IMG/VR virus record: IMGVR_UViG_3300008267_005425
Location: 1 to 56,497 of that record
Strand: one strand, 5' to 3'
Source: a virus
DNA: 56,497 nucleotides
The notes below the pieces were generated by a model. That model searched no databases. It was not told the DNA's origin and saw only the letters and a list, made by a program, of their open reading frames with translations. Position 1 is the first letter of the stretch; every line of letters starts with the position of its first letter. This document shows positions 7,960-16,686 of the stretch, one piece after another. A program made the position numbers and the translations under genes.

Positions 7960-8516
7960 ATCTCACTCCATGGTAATATGTTCAACAGCTCTTGTCTATT
8001 GCTTTCTAAAAACTCCCAAGTAGGTTCTATAGTAAGATTGTGAGTCTTCTGGTGTCCTCTTCTAACAACACCACAAAATGAAGATTCTATTCCAAACATC
8101 TCTAAATCACTTCGAGTACCCCTTAGTGTAGCAAAAACCTCCCAAGCGTTGTGACTAAACTGAGGAAGCATTAACTCAGGAGTGAATGGGTTGATGTCAT
8201 CCATGATAATAGTACCGTTAGCTGATAAATGTTGAAGTGAATTTTCAAAGTCCTTCATTACTTGCGTCTTCTCGTGAGATGCATCTATGAATATGATATC
8301 CCACTCCTTAGACTCAGCATGCTCCTCAAAAAATTGATCTGTAGTCATCACGTAATCAGGATTGCTATTTGGGTCTAAATCAACTCCAGTTTTATCCATA
8401 GACATGATGTGGTTAAATGTATTCGTTCTATCCCTCACTCCCAACTCTAAGTAACTCTTGTAGTTGTATCTGTCAATAAAATGGTTGATGATTGGATAGT
8501 ATGGTAAATTTTGCAT
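7947..8516 (-). CDS. SAM-dependent methyltransferase (Methyltransf_24 type)
   Basis: SYLELGVRDR is the SAM loop, GVDLDPN motif II, IIFIDASHEKTQVMKDF the family signature and GTIIMDDI motif IV. At 189 residues it is a minimal domain. It is a second, distinct methyltransferase of the glycan locus, suggesting that more than one position or sugar is methylated. It overlaps the GT-B gene that follows. Confidence 0.8.
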   Translation of the reverse strand: MQNLPYYPIINHFIDRYNYKSYLELGVRDRTNTFNHIMSMDKTGVDLDPNSNPDYVMTTDQFFEEHAESKEWDIIFIDASHEKTQVMKDFENSLQHLSANGTIIMDDINPFTPELMLPQFSHNAWEVFATLRGTRSDLEMFGIESSFCGVVRRGHQKTHNLTIEPTWEFLESNRQELLNILPWSEICKR

Positions 8517-8521
8517 GTTAG

Positions 8522-9160
8522 TTAGTTTAGATTTTCTTTAATATAGAGATCCTCCCAACCTTCACTGATTCTGCCTCCTATTCTTACAAAATTAAAGTAC
8601 ATATGATTAGGCCGAGCTTTTAGTAGTATTGTTGGGTTTAGACTTTTTGTGAAATCGTTTCCTTTAATTTCAAAATCCCACGGAGAATACTCAGGTCGCA
8701 GTACTTGCTTAAGGTATTCTGTTTTCCATATGGCTGGTTGAATTGAGTTCAAATAATCGCTACTCATTTTGAAACGATATAGATCATCTTTAATATGATC
8801 TAGCTGATAAATTGGCTCACCGTAATCAATGTCTGGCATGATCTTAACTGCGCCATGCTGCTCTAAGATTCTAATGTGGTTATCAACAAAGCTTTGTGTG
8901 AATGGTTCGGTTAGATAGTAGTCATCTAGTACAAAAAACACATACTCAGTTTCAATGTGTTTGAGAGCTTCTAAGATACGCTCTCCCCAATCCTTCCTAC
9001 CTGGTGTAATTGTTTGGTAGTGGTCACTATCAAAGCTCTCCGTCTCACTGACTAATATGTTTTTAGTCGGAAGCTTCCAGTAGCGCTGAAATAGAATGTC
9101 AAAGTTTTTCCACAAAGGTGAATAAGAATCACAAGATCCTATTAATACGGATATGTTCAT
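8522..9160 (-). CDS. Glycosyltransferase-like protein (GT-A fold)
   Basis: MNISVLIGSCDSY opens a GT-A-like strand, and VFFVLDDYYLTEPF holds the acidic pair expected to bind the nucleotide-sugar metal. Later, PAIWKTEYLKQVL resembles the acceptor-side strand of lipopolysaccharide glycosyltransferases. At 212 residues it is short. It overlaps the upstream GT2 gene by 4 bases. Class is fairly safe, specificity unknown. Confidence 0.7.
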   Translation of the reverse strand: MNISVLIGSCDSYSPLWKNFDILFQRYWKLPTKNILVSETESFDSDHYQTITPGRKDWGERILEALKHIETEYVFFVLDDYYLTEPFTQSFVDNHIRILEQHGAVKIMPDIDYGEPIYQLDHIKDDLYRFKMSSDYLNSIQPAIWKTEYLKQVLRPEYSPWDFEIKGNDFTKSLNPTILLKARPNHMYFNFVRIGGRISEGWEDLYIKENLN

Positions 9161-9921
9161 AGTCTCTGCTTTGGTGCTATTTGCCTTATTCTAGATTCCA
9201 CCTCTTTTTGTAAGTGTAATCTGTTATTTGTCTCAGACTCCAGGTCAGCAGATGTGTTGTATACGTATAACACTTCAGGAACTCTGTAAACTCTATCCTT
9301 TCCTGCCTGCTCCACTAGTGGCATACATAGTGCAAAATCAGCTGCAGCATTAAAGTATTGATTGGTAGCAGGATCTATTAAATCGTTCTCTGAGAGGTTG
9401 TCTACCAAAAACGCTTTATAGGTTTTTAAGTGACTATAGGGGAACTCATACATACGATAAGCGTTAGCTTGATCGACAATTGAATTTAATTCGAGGTTAA
9501 AGTGACCACCCACCTCTCCAGAAGGGTATTGAATATATTGACCATAGGTCATCCATATATTGTCGTTTTGGTATATCTCGTCAAGATACTGCAACACAAA
9601 CGGATGCAATAACCAATCGTCCCCATCAATCTCAACAATAATATCATCCGGTGTGATTAAGTTGTTTTGTTTTAGGTAATTGTAAGTACCCATAAAGCAT
9701 TTCAAAAAACACCCAGGATCTGGATTGTGATGTATCATAAATCTATCATCATCCTTGGTAGCTTGTGTGAGATGATCCAAAGTATTGTCTGTTGATTTAT
9801 CATAACCATAAACAGCTAGGTAGTTCTGAAAACTCTGCTGCTTTACACTATTCACGTTAAACTCTACCCACTTACCTTTGTTGTATACGGTAGACAGGAT
9901 TACAAATCTATTTGTTTTCAT
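9157..9921 (-). CDS. Family 2 glycosyltransferase
   Basis: A clear GT2: FVILSTVYNKGKWVEFNVNS at the start, YGYDKSTDNTL where the D-x-S-x-D-x-T motif belongs, and VEIDGDDWLL carrying the DGDD metal site. Its overlap with both neighbours (1-4 bases) indicates translational coupling. It adds one sugar of an unknown glycan. Confidence 0.85.
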   Translation of the reverse strand: MKTNRFVILSTVYNKGKWVEFNVNSVKQQSFQNYLAVYGYDKSTDNTLDHLTQATKDDDRFMIHHNPDPGCFLKCFMGTYNYLKQNNLITPDDIIVEIDGDDWLLHPFVLQYLDEIYQNDNIWMTYGQYIQYPSGEVGGHFNLELNSIVDQANAYRMYEFPYSHLKTYKAFLVDNLSENDLIDPATNQYFNAAADFALCMPLVEQAGKDRVYRVPEVLYVYNTSADLESETNNRLHLQKEVESRIRQIAPKQRL

Positions 9922-10898
9922 TATTTTAATATACTGATCATTTTATCCAAAAACAACTCCTTAGTGTAGTGCTTTTTGTAATTTTGTTTAGCTGACACGC
10001 TCATCTCCTGATAGAAATCTAAATCTGTAGCTAATCTCTTAGATAACTCCTTAGCATGCCCTACATCATCTACGTCCACTGATAGATGTGGGTGGCATAG
10101 CTTTTGTGTATCCATTTTCTCATTACCAATACATGGAATACCTAAATACGCACAGTTGAGACTGAAAGTACCAGCTGCTGCTGTTGGCATTAAGTGTACT
10201 GCATACTTAAATTGAGACAGCTGCCTCATCCAATCATTCCACATCACACGTGGTAAGTGAAAAATTAATTGTTCCTCATAGTCTCTTCTTGAGTGGGATG
10301 TCATTGTCCAAAGGTCTACACCAAACTCCTGAGCTACAACATAGGATTGCATCCCACCATACCATCTACTAAAGTTTCCACCTACAATCACCTTGTCTTG
10401 TGGATTCCATACGACGTCTGGAATGTGATCGGTTAGCATTAGGGTTGGTATGACATGCACCTTATCCGCATCTAGGTAACCTTTCCAAAACAGAGTGTCA
10501 TGTGAATTGTGAGCTAAGAACCCATCAGCCTCTCTCAGCATGTTAATGAAGTTAATCTGATCAGCCAGTTCGTAGTCATTAAACCACCAACAAGGACCTT
10601 CTTGGATGAAGAATACTTTCTTGTTCTTCTCCTTTAACTTCACCACCATCTCACTTCTAATTAAACTAGATACTGGGTTTGGTTCATCTACTAATCTTGA
10701 TCCTTCAGCACTGAGGAATGTTTTTCCTTTTGGAAAGATAATGAGGACAGCGTCATAATCCTTCACAGCATCGATGTCTCGTATGTTATGGTGATTTGCA
10801 TCTAAAGCATGCATCCAAGCAAACTCCGTTCTCATGTTAAGATGGTCTGCTGGTATCTTGCCCATAAAAGGCATCTCCGTCATAAAAGCAACCCTCAT
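9921..10898 (-). CDS. GT-B glycosyltransferase
   Basis: Two Rossmann-like halves are seen. The N-terminal one has YDAVLIIFPKG and KKVFFIQEGP. The C-terminal one has KVIVGGNFSRWYGG, FKYAVHLMPTAAAGTFSLNC and LGIPCIGNE, the place of the donor-binding E/G-x-x-x-x-x-E region in GT4-like enzymes. It lies between two GT2 genes. The specific family is uncertain. Confidence 0.7.
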   Translation of the reverse strand: MRVAFMTEMPFMGKIPADHLNMRTEFAWMHALDANHHNIRDIDAVKDYDAVLIIFPKGKTFLSAEGSRLVDEPNPVSSLIRSEMVVKLKEKNKKVFFIQEGPCWWFNDYELADQINFINMLREADGFLAHNSHDTLFWKGYLDADKVHVIPTLMLTDHIPDVVWNPQDKVIVGGNFSRWYGGMQSYVVAQEFGVDLWTMTSHSRRDYEEQLIFHLPRVMWNDWMRQLSQFKYAVHLMPTAAAGTFSLNCAYLGIPCIGNEKMDTQKLCHPHLSVDVDDVGHAKELSKRLATDLDFYQEMSVSAKQNYKKHYTKELFLDKMISILK

Positions 10899-11518
10899 AG
10901 TGTATTGTAATAGTTGTTCTGTTTTTCTTGACGATCGATTGTTTTTGGGTGATACAAAGCTAGCTCCTCGAGCATGGGTAACATGCTGTAAGCTTTATGA
11001 CCTTCTAGTCTTTCGTGGACTTTGTTTATCCACTTAACTTGCCCTTTATTCTTATAGATGCGCCATTGATAGTCGGGCCAGTTTACCCATCCCTTCTCGT
11101 CAACCTGCCATCCCCACTTCGCTATATGCTCTGGTGTTAGTCCACTTACTGTGTTCACTCTTGGAGTGAGTATCACATCGCAATCGCTATTTTCTTCTAA
11201 GATTTCCGGTAGTATCTCAATCAACTTAGTATGAGGTAGCTCATCTGCATCTATCTGAAAGATGTAATCTCCACTACATAGTGATGTGAGTTTATTCTTC
11301 CAATTAGCAAAGTGTCCATCGAACTCTGCTTTGTGCCAAGCAAACTCTCCGTTAAGTGAGTGTGACCTAAGAAATGCTTCGATCTCAGGATCTCCGTTCT
11401 TAGAATCATACAAGATCACAATGTTATCTTGCAGGCGCTTGTTCTTGAGTAAAAAATGCACCAATCTCTGTATCTCCACAAACTCGTTGCAGACTGTAAT
11501 AGCGTAACTAACTTTCAT
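10895..11518 (-). CDS. Family 2 glycosyltransferase (DADE type)
   Basis: MKVSYAITVCNE is the GT2 opening strand, IFQIDADEL the D-x-D site, and QWRIYKNKGQVKWINKVHE the C-terminal R-I-Y...K-V-H-E block typical of the SunS/WaaE-like GT2 subgroup. 207 residues, a minimal catalytic domain. ATGA-type overlap with the next gene. Confidence 0.85.
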   Translation of the reverse strand: MKVSYAITVCNEFVEIQRLVHFLLKNKRLQDNIVILYDSKNGDPEIEAFLRSHSLNGEFAWHKAEFDGHFANWKNKLTSLCSGDYIFQIDADELPHTKLIEILPEILEENSDCDVILTPRVNTVSGLTPEHIAKWGWQVDEKGWVNWPDYQWRIYKNKGQVKWINKVHERLEGHKAYSMLPMLEELALYHPKTIDRQEKQNNYYNTL

Positions 11519-11521
11519 AAA

Positions 11522-12019
11522 CTAGGTTGTTTGAATAAATCCTATAAAATGACAAGCATTGTAAAAATCATTTGAAGCAAACTTCCTACCAACTGACATA
11601 TCAACTCTACGAGTGTAGTATTGATCTTTCTGCCCTGGAATAGGATACTTGCTTTGTTCTTCTTCTGGAATGTCTACAGCAGGTGCAGCATTCCAACCCC
11701 AATCTTCCTTACTCGTGCCATCAGGGAATATGATTCCAAAGCTAGGAAAGTTGAGTACTATTGGATACCAAACTAGATTAGTACTCGGATCAACCCACCT
11801 CAAGTCTTTGATAAGCTCAGCTGTTGCCTCCTCATAGCCAGTTACGACATCGGAACCCTCTTCGTTTAGAGTTGTGGAAGTATAGCCACAATCAATACAC
11901 ATCCAACTTGTTACTAGTTGATCAGTATCTCCCGTTCCTGGAATAGTTTGGTTTTCTTCAAAGCACTGGCTGCCTCCACAATGAGGACACGTTACTTTAC
12001 CTGGTTCAGTATGTTCCAT
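11522..12019 (-). CDS. Zinc-ribbon phage protein, unknown function
   Basis: CPHCGG at residues 11-16 and CIDCGY about 30 residues later form a zinc ribbon. The remainder is a conserved-looking globular domain (LVWYPIVLNFPSFGIIFPDG) ending FIGFIQTT. It lies inside the glycan locus but has no enzyme motif I can name. It overlaps the next small gene. Confidence 0.6.
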   Translation of the reverse strand: MEHTEPGKVTCPHCGGSQCFEENQTIPGTGDTDQLVTSWMCIDCGYTSTTLNEEGSDVVTGYEEATAELIKDLRWVDPSTNLVWYPIVLNFPSFGIIFPDGTSKEDWGWNAAPAVDIPEEEQSKYPIPGQKDQYYTRRVDMSVGRKFASNDFYNACHFIGFIQTT

Positions 12020-12239
12020 ATTCTAATGTAAATGATGTTCCGTTATTCTCTTTCGATATCTCTCGTAGCCATTCAAAATTCTCACGAAGGCTAATGATTT
12101 CAAATCGACTGTAAGTTTCCTCTGTCTCCTCCATAAAGAAACGATACTTAATGTCTCGTGACGATAGTAATGCTATTAGGTGGTTGTGAGAAAATTGTGT
12201 GTGTGCTTGTGCGAAGTATCGCATTGTTGGATTTTCCAT
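12006..12239 (-). CDS. Hypothetical protein
   Basis: 77 residues, alpha/beta, with no motif I recognise. It sits directly after a GT4 gene (one base) and overlaps the zinc-ribbon gene, so it belongs to the same transcript. Confidence 0.55.
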   Translation of the reverse strand: MENPTMRYFAQAHTQFSHNHLIALLSSRDIKYRFFMEETEETYSRFEIISLRENFEWLREISKENNGTSFTLEYGTY

Positions 12240-13550
12240 TTATACTTTTTTAAGTTTAGGTAATTCGATTTTTTTTAGTTGTGGTAGTTTGAGTTCCACT
12301 TGCTTAGGAAACTCCGGGATACGTTGATCCATAAGTTGTATCAGCTTGTCGCTCATGTGTTGTAGTGTAAATTCTTTTTGAATTACTTTAGCTTGTTTGC
12401 GACCTACTTCTTCGTAGTTTTTGTAGTTTTCCACCACATCTTTCATAACGCTTGCTGCGTATCCGTAGTCTACTGAAAACCACTGAGACTCTATTAGAAT
12501 CATATTCTCTGCAGCTGCAGATGGATGTACGTTTGTTAGTTGACCTGGTAATAGTACAGCTTCTTTTAGGAAGTCTATGTGGCCTGACCAGTTTGGTGCA
12601 ATAATTGGTTTACGAGACGTTCCTGCTTCTGCCAAAGGTCGTCCATAACCTTCTCCCTTTGTAAGAGTGACGTGTGCCTTAATCTTTGGATGATTGTATA
12701 GTGAGTTCATCTCTTCGTCAGTTAAATCACCATGCAACAAGTATACGTTTGGTAATCTCTTTCCCCCACTAACCGATTGTCTAATTAAGTTAATTCGTCT
12801 CAACATTTCTTGCTTATCGAGTGGACTGAAATCTGCTCGAGAAGACTTCAAGATTAGTGCTGGTTGGTTTTGTGGTGATTTGTTTTTGAACGCTTCAAGG
12901 AAAGTACGAATAAGTGCTCCTACGTTTTTACGATCTTCACCAAAGTCTCCATTTAACCAGTGACCGACAAACAAGAAAGCAAAGCTCTCCTTAACATTTT
13001 GCAACTCATCAACTATTGTTTTGTTTAGTGTTTTTGTTGCAAAGTACTTTTCAAGGTCAACACCTTCAAACAAAACTTCAATAGGCTTGTTGAGTTTAAT
13101 TTCACCCATTGGTTGGTTTGTATTCTGATCATGCTGCATCCAAGCAGACTCTTGCAATACCTTCTTTGAGTGTTCAGATGATGTCAGAATCAAATCCATT
13201 CTGTTACATCCATCCACCCAAGGAGCTGCCGCTAGCGTTGTTTCAATTCCTGCAGTAATTCCGATATTGAATTTACCCACACGTTGAAACTCGTTAGGTA
13301 CTGTGATCTGAATAAAGATGTCAGGTTGAGCATCTAATCTAGGCTCTTGTAGCATCCTATCTAGGATTGCTTTGTGCTCTTCGTTCTCTGCACTGAGTGC
13401 GTTCATTGGAGTTGTACCCCATCGAGTACTCCATATCTTTATGTTGTACTTATCTGACTTAATTAGACTCGTTGCAATATCTCGAGATCGAGCTCCGTAA
13501 CCTGATACGGTTGCAACGGGTGCCATTAAAAGTAATGTTGGTTTTGACAT
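12240..13550 (-). CDS. GT4-like (GT-B) glycosyltransferase
   Basis: I start at the ATG at 13550 (MSKPTLLLMAP), which begins the first beta strand; a longer reading would overlap the upstream gene and needs TTG. GYGARSRDI is the acceptor-side glycine loop, FLFVGHWLNGDFG the linker strand and TKGEGYGRPLAEAG the donor-binding E-x7-E-type motif. The tail is unusual, with three similar short Pro/Lys/Leu segments (VELKLPQL, IELPKL). Likely works with the neighbouring GT4. Confidence 0.85.
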   Translation of the reverse strand: MSKPTLLLMAPVATVSGYGARSRDIATSLIKSDKYNIKIWSTRWGTTPMNALSAENEEHKAILDRMLQEPRLDAQPDIFIQITVPNEFQRVGKFNIGITAGIETTLAAAPWVDGCNRMDLILTSSEHSKKVLQESAWMQHDQNTNQPMGEIKLNKPIEVLFEGVDLEKYFATKTLNKTIVDELQNVKESFAFLFVGHWLNGDFGEDRKNVGALIRTFLEAFKNKSPQNQPALILKSSRADFSPLDKQEMLRRINLIRQSVSGGKRLPNVYLLHGDLTDEEMNSLYNHPKIKAHVTLTKGEGYGRPLAEAGTSRKPIIAPNWSGHIDFLKEAVLLPGQLTNVHPSAAAENMILIESQWFSVDYGYAASVMKDVVENYKNYEEVGRKQAKVIQKEFTLQHMSDKLIQLMDQRIPEFPKQVELKLPQLKKIELPKLKKV

Positions 13551-13560
13551 ACGTAACTTG

Positions 13561-15051
13561 TTATAGTGTGATTCCTGTTTTTCTATTCTTTGTTTTAACA
13601 ACCTCTTCTGCTACATTGTACAGAGTAAATCTCTTTGGTGCAACCCAGTTATTTAGAGTTGCATCAACAGCTACTGAGAATCTATTAGCCATATGCTCAG
13701 CTGTAAATCCTGCCTCATCGGACATAGCCCATTCACGTCCTTGATTGCCACAATAGGTTCTTACCTGGTGACCTGCTTCATACCAATACTCGATTGCTGC
13801 GGCTACATCTCTTATATCACAACGATCATCAAAGATGTATGGTGTTGGAATCGATCCCTGTAAGTTGATTGCTGCTGGAAACACAGGTCTAACCCACTCT
13901 CCATGCTTTCTGTATCGTCCGGTGTGATTAGATGCAAAGTCTTCGTCAAACTCAATCCAGTTACCCTCTTCATCTTCAAAACGACACTGATCTTGCAGAC
14001 CTCCGGTAACATTGTTTATCAACACTCTACCAGTCATCATTGCTTCTGTACTACTCAATCCCCAACCTTCATTGGATGCAATGTTGATAACGACATCACA
14101 AGCATTGTATAGTAAGTTCATTCCCTTTGAGTCGTGGCGTACGTTGTCAAATTGAATGCTGTCTGCTAATTCCGGGCATAGTGTATCTATCACAGCTATT
14201 AGATCTGTACCATTCTCATCTGCTGGTTGAGTCTTTAATACTAATCGAACATCTGAATTGTCCCCTGACGCCTTTAATCCGTCACAAAATAACTTAAACG
14301 CCAAAATAACATCTGAGGTCATCTTTCTGCGGATGTTTCGATTATTGTATAGAACAACAAGCTCTGGGTTGGCATCACCAAATAGCGACTTCCTCATCTG
14401 CTGTACTTCAGCATCCTCTCTGTCAATGGGATAAAAGTACTTACTATCAATTCCATGAGGAACATAGCACACTTTTGGTAGTTGATGAACTTTTGTATCT
14501 TCTTTAAACCACAACTCATTATCGATGTCTAGGTAATTATCTGCACCTAAAACCAACTTAGCAATGTTGTTGGATTGCTTACTGATTCCCATCAACAAGT
14601 CACAAGACTCGTAGTACGGCTTATTGTAGTGTGGTGCAGGAAGATCATCCCAAATGTGATAATAGAAGATTGGAATGTTTTGTCTAATTTCAGCAGACAT
14701 TTGATACAACCAAATCCAGTATCTAGGATCTGTGAAATGTACGATTGCGTCTATTTTATGCTTTGACATCAAAGCTCTAACTAAGTCTGGATCTCCATAT
14801 CCGTTGTTGGGGTATAGAATCACACTTGAGTCTTCAATACCCATCTCTTTGTTTATGTCTGCGCTTAAATCAAAAATCTTACCTATATCTGGGTGATTGA
14901 TTGCTGCAGCGACGTGGACAAAGTTGTATCGATGAGCGTTGTGCAATACAAGCTCTCGAGTCATTGTTCCGATTCCGGATGGAAGTCTTAAATCATCTGC
15001 TAAAAAGAGAATAGTCTTTCTCTCGTTTTTTGGAATGTAACCTTTCTTCAT
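13561..15051 (-). CDS. GT4-like (GT-B) glycosyltransferase
   Basis: First gene of the glycan operon. FLADDLRLPSGIGTMTREL carries the acceptor glycine loop, VLYNNRNIRRK begins the C-terminal half and NIASNEGWGLSSTEAM is the donor-site E-x7-E motif, followed by GRVLINN. At 496 residues it is full length. A TTG-N20-TATAGTAGT promoter sits 19 bases upstream, so it probably leads transcription through most of the locus. Confidence 0.85.
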   Translation of the reverse strand: MKKGYIPKNERKTILFLADDLRLPSGIGTMTRELVLHNAHRYNFVHVAAAINHPDIGKIFDLSADINKEMGIEDSSVILYPNNGYGDPDLVRALMSKHKIDAIVHFTDPRYWIWLYQMSAEIRQNIPIFYYHIWDDLPAPHYNKPYYESCDLLMGISKQSNNIAKLVLGADNYLDIDNELWFKEDTKVHQLPKVCYVPHGIDSKYFYPIDREDAEVQQMRKSLFGDANPELVVLYNNRNIRRKMTSDVILAFKLFCDGLKASGDNSDVRLVLKTQPADENGTDLIAVIDTLCPELADSIQFDNVRHDSKGMNLLYNACDVVINIASNEGWGLSSTEAMMTGRVLINNVTGGLQDQCRFEDEEGNWIEFDEDFASNHTGRYRKHGEWVRPVFPAAINLQGSIPTPYIFDDRCDIRDVAAAIEYWYEAGHQVRTYCGNQGREWAMSDEAGFTAEHMANRFSVAVDATLNNWVAPKRFTLYNVAEEVVKTKNRKTGITL

Positions 15052-15069
15052 TTGTTGTGTTTATATGTA

Positions 15070-15101
15070 ACTACTATACTAACTTTTCTTTTAAACTACA
15101 A
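15070..15101 (-). promoter_or_regulatory. Promoter TTG-N20-TATAGTAGT of the glycan operon
   Basis: Minus-strand TTG at 15101-15099, then 20 bases, then TATAGTAGT at 15078-15070. Same spacing as the other promoters of this class; the -7 element is the TATAGTA variant. Confidence 0.6.
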
Positions 15102-15117
15102 GTATTTTTCTAAAATC

Positions 15118-15345
15118 TTATGACCTATTCCTACAGTGTCTTTTCCCAGTTAGATATGGTTTTGGACATGAAGTTCCTTTTACATGCTTATGACCGCAAC
15201 GACCGCAGCATGTGCTTTTTTCTTCATTCAAGCCATCACCACAACTCTCACACTTATCATCAAACATGAAATTGTCATAGACAGCATTTATGTAATCTGC
15301 AGACTTAGTGATCTTGGATTGTACCCAGCCTTCTAATTCTTGCAC
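15118..15345 (-). CDS. Small Cys-rich zinc protein, GTG start
   Basis: 75 residues with CESCGDGL, a CCGRCGHKH segment and C-terminal Cys residues, enough for two zinc knuckles. It starts at GTG 15345, right after the upstream stop at 15347; the overlapping ATG leads only to a four-codon frame. Unknown function. Confidence 0.55.
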   Translation of the reverse strand: MQELEGWVQSKITKSADYINAVYDNFMFDDKCESCGDGLNEEKSTCCGRCGHKHVKGTSCPKPYLTGKRHCRNRS

Positions 15346-15346
15346 A

Positions 15347-15436
15347 TTATTCTCCTAGAGCCATATCCGCTTCGTGATCATCTCCGTGATTTAGAAGTTT
15401 GTTGTTAAGGTCTTCAAAGATGTTTCTTAATTTCAT
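15347..15436 (-). CDS. Possible 29-aa peptide
   Basis: A 29-codon frame whose ATG overlaps the upstream TGA stop (ATGA). It encodes an acidic peptide starting MKLRNIFEDLNNKL. The coupling geometry and the absence of any other frame between the two neighbours support it; length alone does not. Confidence 0.4.
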   Translation of the reverse strand: MKLRNIFEDLNNKLLNHGDDHEADMALGE

Positions 15437-15825
15437 TTCTGCTTTCTTTTGTCTGCCCAATCACGGAAAAGCATGTTACCTTCTTTAAAGGCATCTTCTT
15501 CTAGCTTTCGTAAGTGTTCGTTGTTTTGTGCGTAGTTAGGATCTGTAGCATTCTCCACTTCCTCCATATTCAACATTCCAGTTAAGTTTTGGTGGTGGTG
15601 GCGCATTTCGTGAGAGAAGCTTCTTAGGACATCTTTAGGGTGTCTGTTGGCTGTGTAGAGTACTATGATTTTATTCTGTGGATCGTAGTGACCAGTTGGA
15701 GTTAGTATTCCGTTTGTCATCTGCGGATCGTTGTTCAGCTTAACTCCTGGTAGTGGATATGTTGACCATCCTTGGTCATTCATACACTCAACTAACTCAG
15801 CCATACATCGTTTCATCTCATTCAT
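15433..15825 (-). CDS. Small zincin-like metallopeptidase domain protein
   Basis: 130 residues with HEMRH at 72-76, the H-E-x-x-H zinc motif, followed by HHQNLTGM. Acidic helices later (KLEEDAFKEGN) could give the third ligand. Size and motif resemble phage-encoded minimal gluzincin-like proteins. It may act in lysis or host protein processing, or be a non-enzymatic remnant. The late motif is only 4 bases upstream; an alternative ATG lies at 15816. Confidence 0.6.
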   Translation of the reverse strand: MNEMKRCMAELVECMNDQGWSTYPLPGVKLNNDPQMTNGILTPTGHYDPQNKIIVLYTANRHPKDVLRSFSHEMRHHHQNLTGMLNMEEVENATDPNYAQNNEHLRKLEEDAFKEGNMLFRDWADKRKQK

Positions 15826-15828
15826 ACC

Positions 15829-15836
15829 TATAAATA
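15829..15836 (-). promoter_or_regulatory. TATTTATA motif
   Basis: TATTTATA in coding orientation, 4 bases before the metallopeptidase-like ATG and within the 14-base intergenic gap. Confidence 0.45.
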
Positions 15837-15839
15837 GTA

Positions 15840-16238
15840 CTAATTAATGAGAACTGTGCGCTTTCTTGCCTTAGTCATTGCATTTACAATCGCCACTACC
15901 TTAGTATCTTTTAGGTTTGTATCATCAAACACTACACACTTGTCTACATACTGAGCGTATATTTTGTTTCTCGAGAAGAAGTTTTTAGGGCTGTATGGTT
16001 TGTTGTAATGCACCTCTGAAAGTAAACTGTAGAGGTTTTGTGGTGTGTGTGGTGGATTAGCTTCCCTATACGTGTAGCCAAACTCTAAGGCATACCTCTT
16101 GATGTACTTGTCTGCTCCATCCTTTTCTCCCAGCCCTATTATTGTAATGTCATCTCCATATTCCTTTAACTTGAACATGAAGTTTTTGATCTTCGTCTTA
16201 TTCTCGAATGTCTTAGTTCCCGTAATACCTATCCTCAT
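15840..16238 (-). CDS. SLOG-like (DprA/DUF2493-type) nucleotide-binding protein
   Basis: From the ATG at 16238: RIGITGTKTF is a Rossmann-type glycine loop, then ITIIGLGEKDGADKYIKRYA resembles the G-x-A-x-G-x-D segment of SLOG/YAcAr proteins, followed by RNKIYAQYVDKCVVFDD. SLOG proteins bind nucleotides or nucleotide-derived ligands and recur in phage and defence contexts. It overlaps the endolysin gene by 26 bases. Confidence 0.65.
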   Translation of the reverse strand: MRIGITGTKTFENKTKIKNFMFKLKEYGDDITIIGLGEKDGADKYIKRYALEFGYTYREANPPHTPQNLYSLLSEVHYNKPYSPKNFFSRNKIYAQYVDKCVVFDDTNLKDTKVVAIVNAMTKARKRTVLIN

Positions 16239-16686
16239 TTGATGTGAATTTTTTTTGTAAATCACCAATAGTGAGTCCTAGTAGGTTTTCGAAATGTCCT
16301 GGTTCAAAGCTAGGCCATCTCCATCCAGCTGTCCAGCCTTCTGCTTCAAATATCTTAACAACTTTCAACCACTTCTCGTGTAGTATTTCATCGTGAAAGC
16401 AATCGTTCCAGGATAGTAACTTCTTACCATCCAACAAACAAAAGTCTAATGCTAATCCAAAGTTATGTGGACTGTATCCTGGTCTTCTATGGGTTACAAT
16501 AGGTCCAGGCAATGTTCGTCCAAACCTATACAATAACTCCTGCTCTTCTGCTGTTCTACTGCCCCATAGAATATAAACTGGTAACTTTTGTGATAAGCAT
16601 TTTTGGAAAGCTTTCGTTGCTGACTCGACGTGTATTGAATTTAGAGTAGCAATCCTACTCATGGAAACATCTGCAAACTCTATCAT
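16213..16686 (-). CDS. M15-family peptidoglycan endopeptidase (endolysin)
   Basis: A VanY/CwlK-like L-alanyl-D-glutamate or D,D-peptidase domain: GSRTAEEQ at 42-49, SPHNFGLALD at 72-81 (zinc ligands H74, D81) and EPGHFE at 128-133 (catalytic E128, ligand H131). At 157 residues it is a single catalytic domain with no signal peptide, so it would need a holin or other export route, which I do not see next to it. It should cleave stem peptides in the periplasm at lysis. Confidence 0.85.
   Translation of the reverse strand: MIEFADVSMSRIATLNSIHVESATKAFQKCLSQKLPVYILWGSRTAEEQELLYRFGRTLPGPIVTHRRPGYSPHNFGLALDFCLLDGKKLLSWNDCFHDEILHEKWLKVVKIFEAEGWTAGWRWPSFEPGHFENLLGLTIGDLQKKFTSNEDRYYGN

Noticed and set aside
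13812-14012. 66-codon minus-strand frame within the GT4 gene
   Set aside because: Alternate frame of a strong glycosyltransferase; no own start signal.
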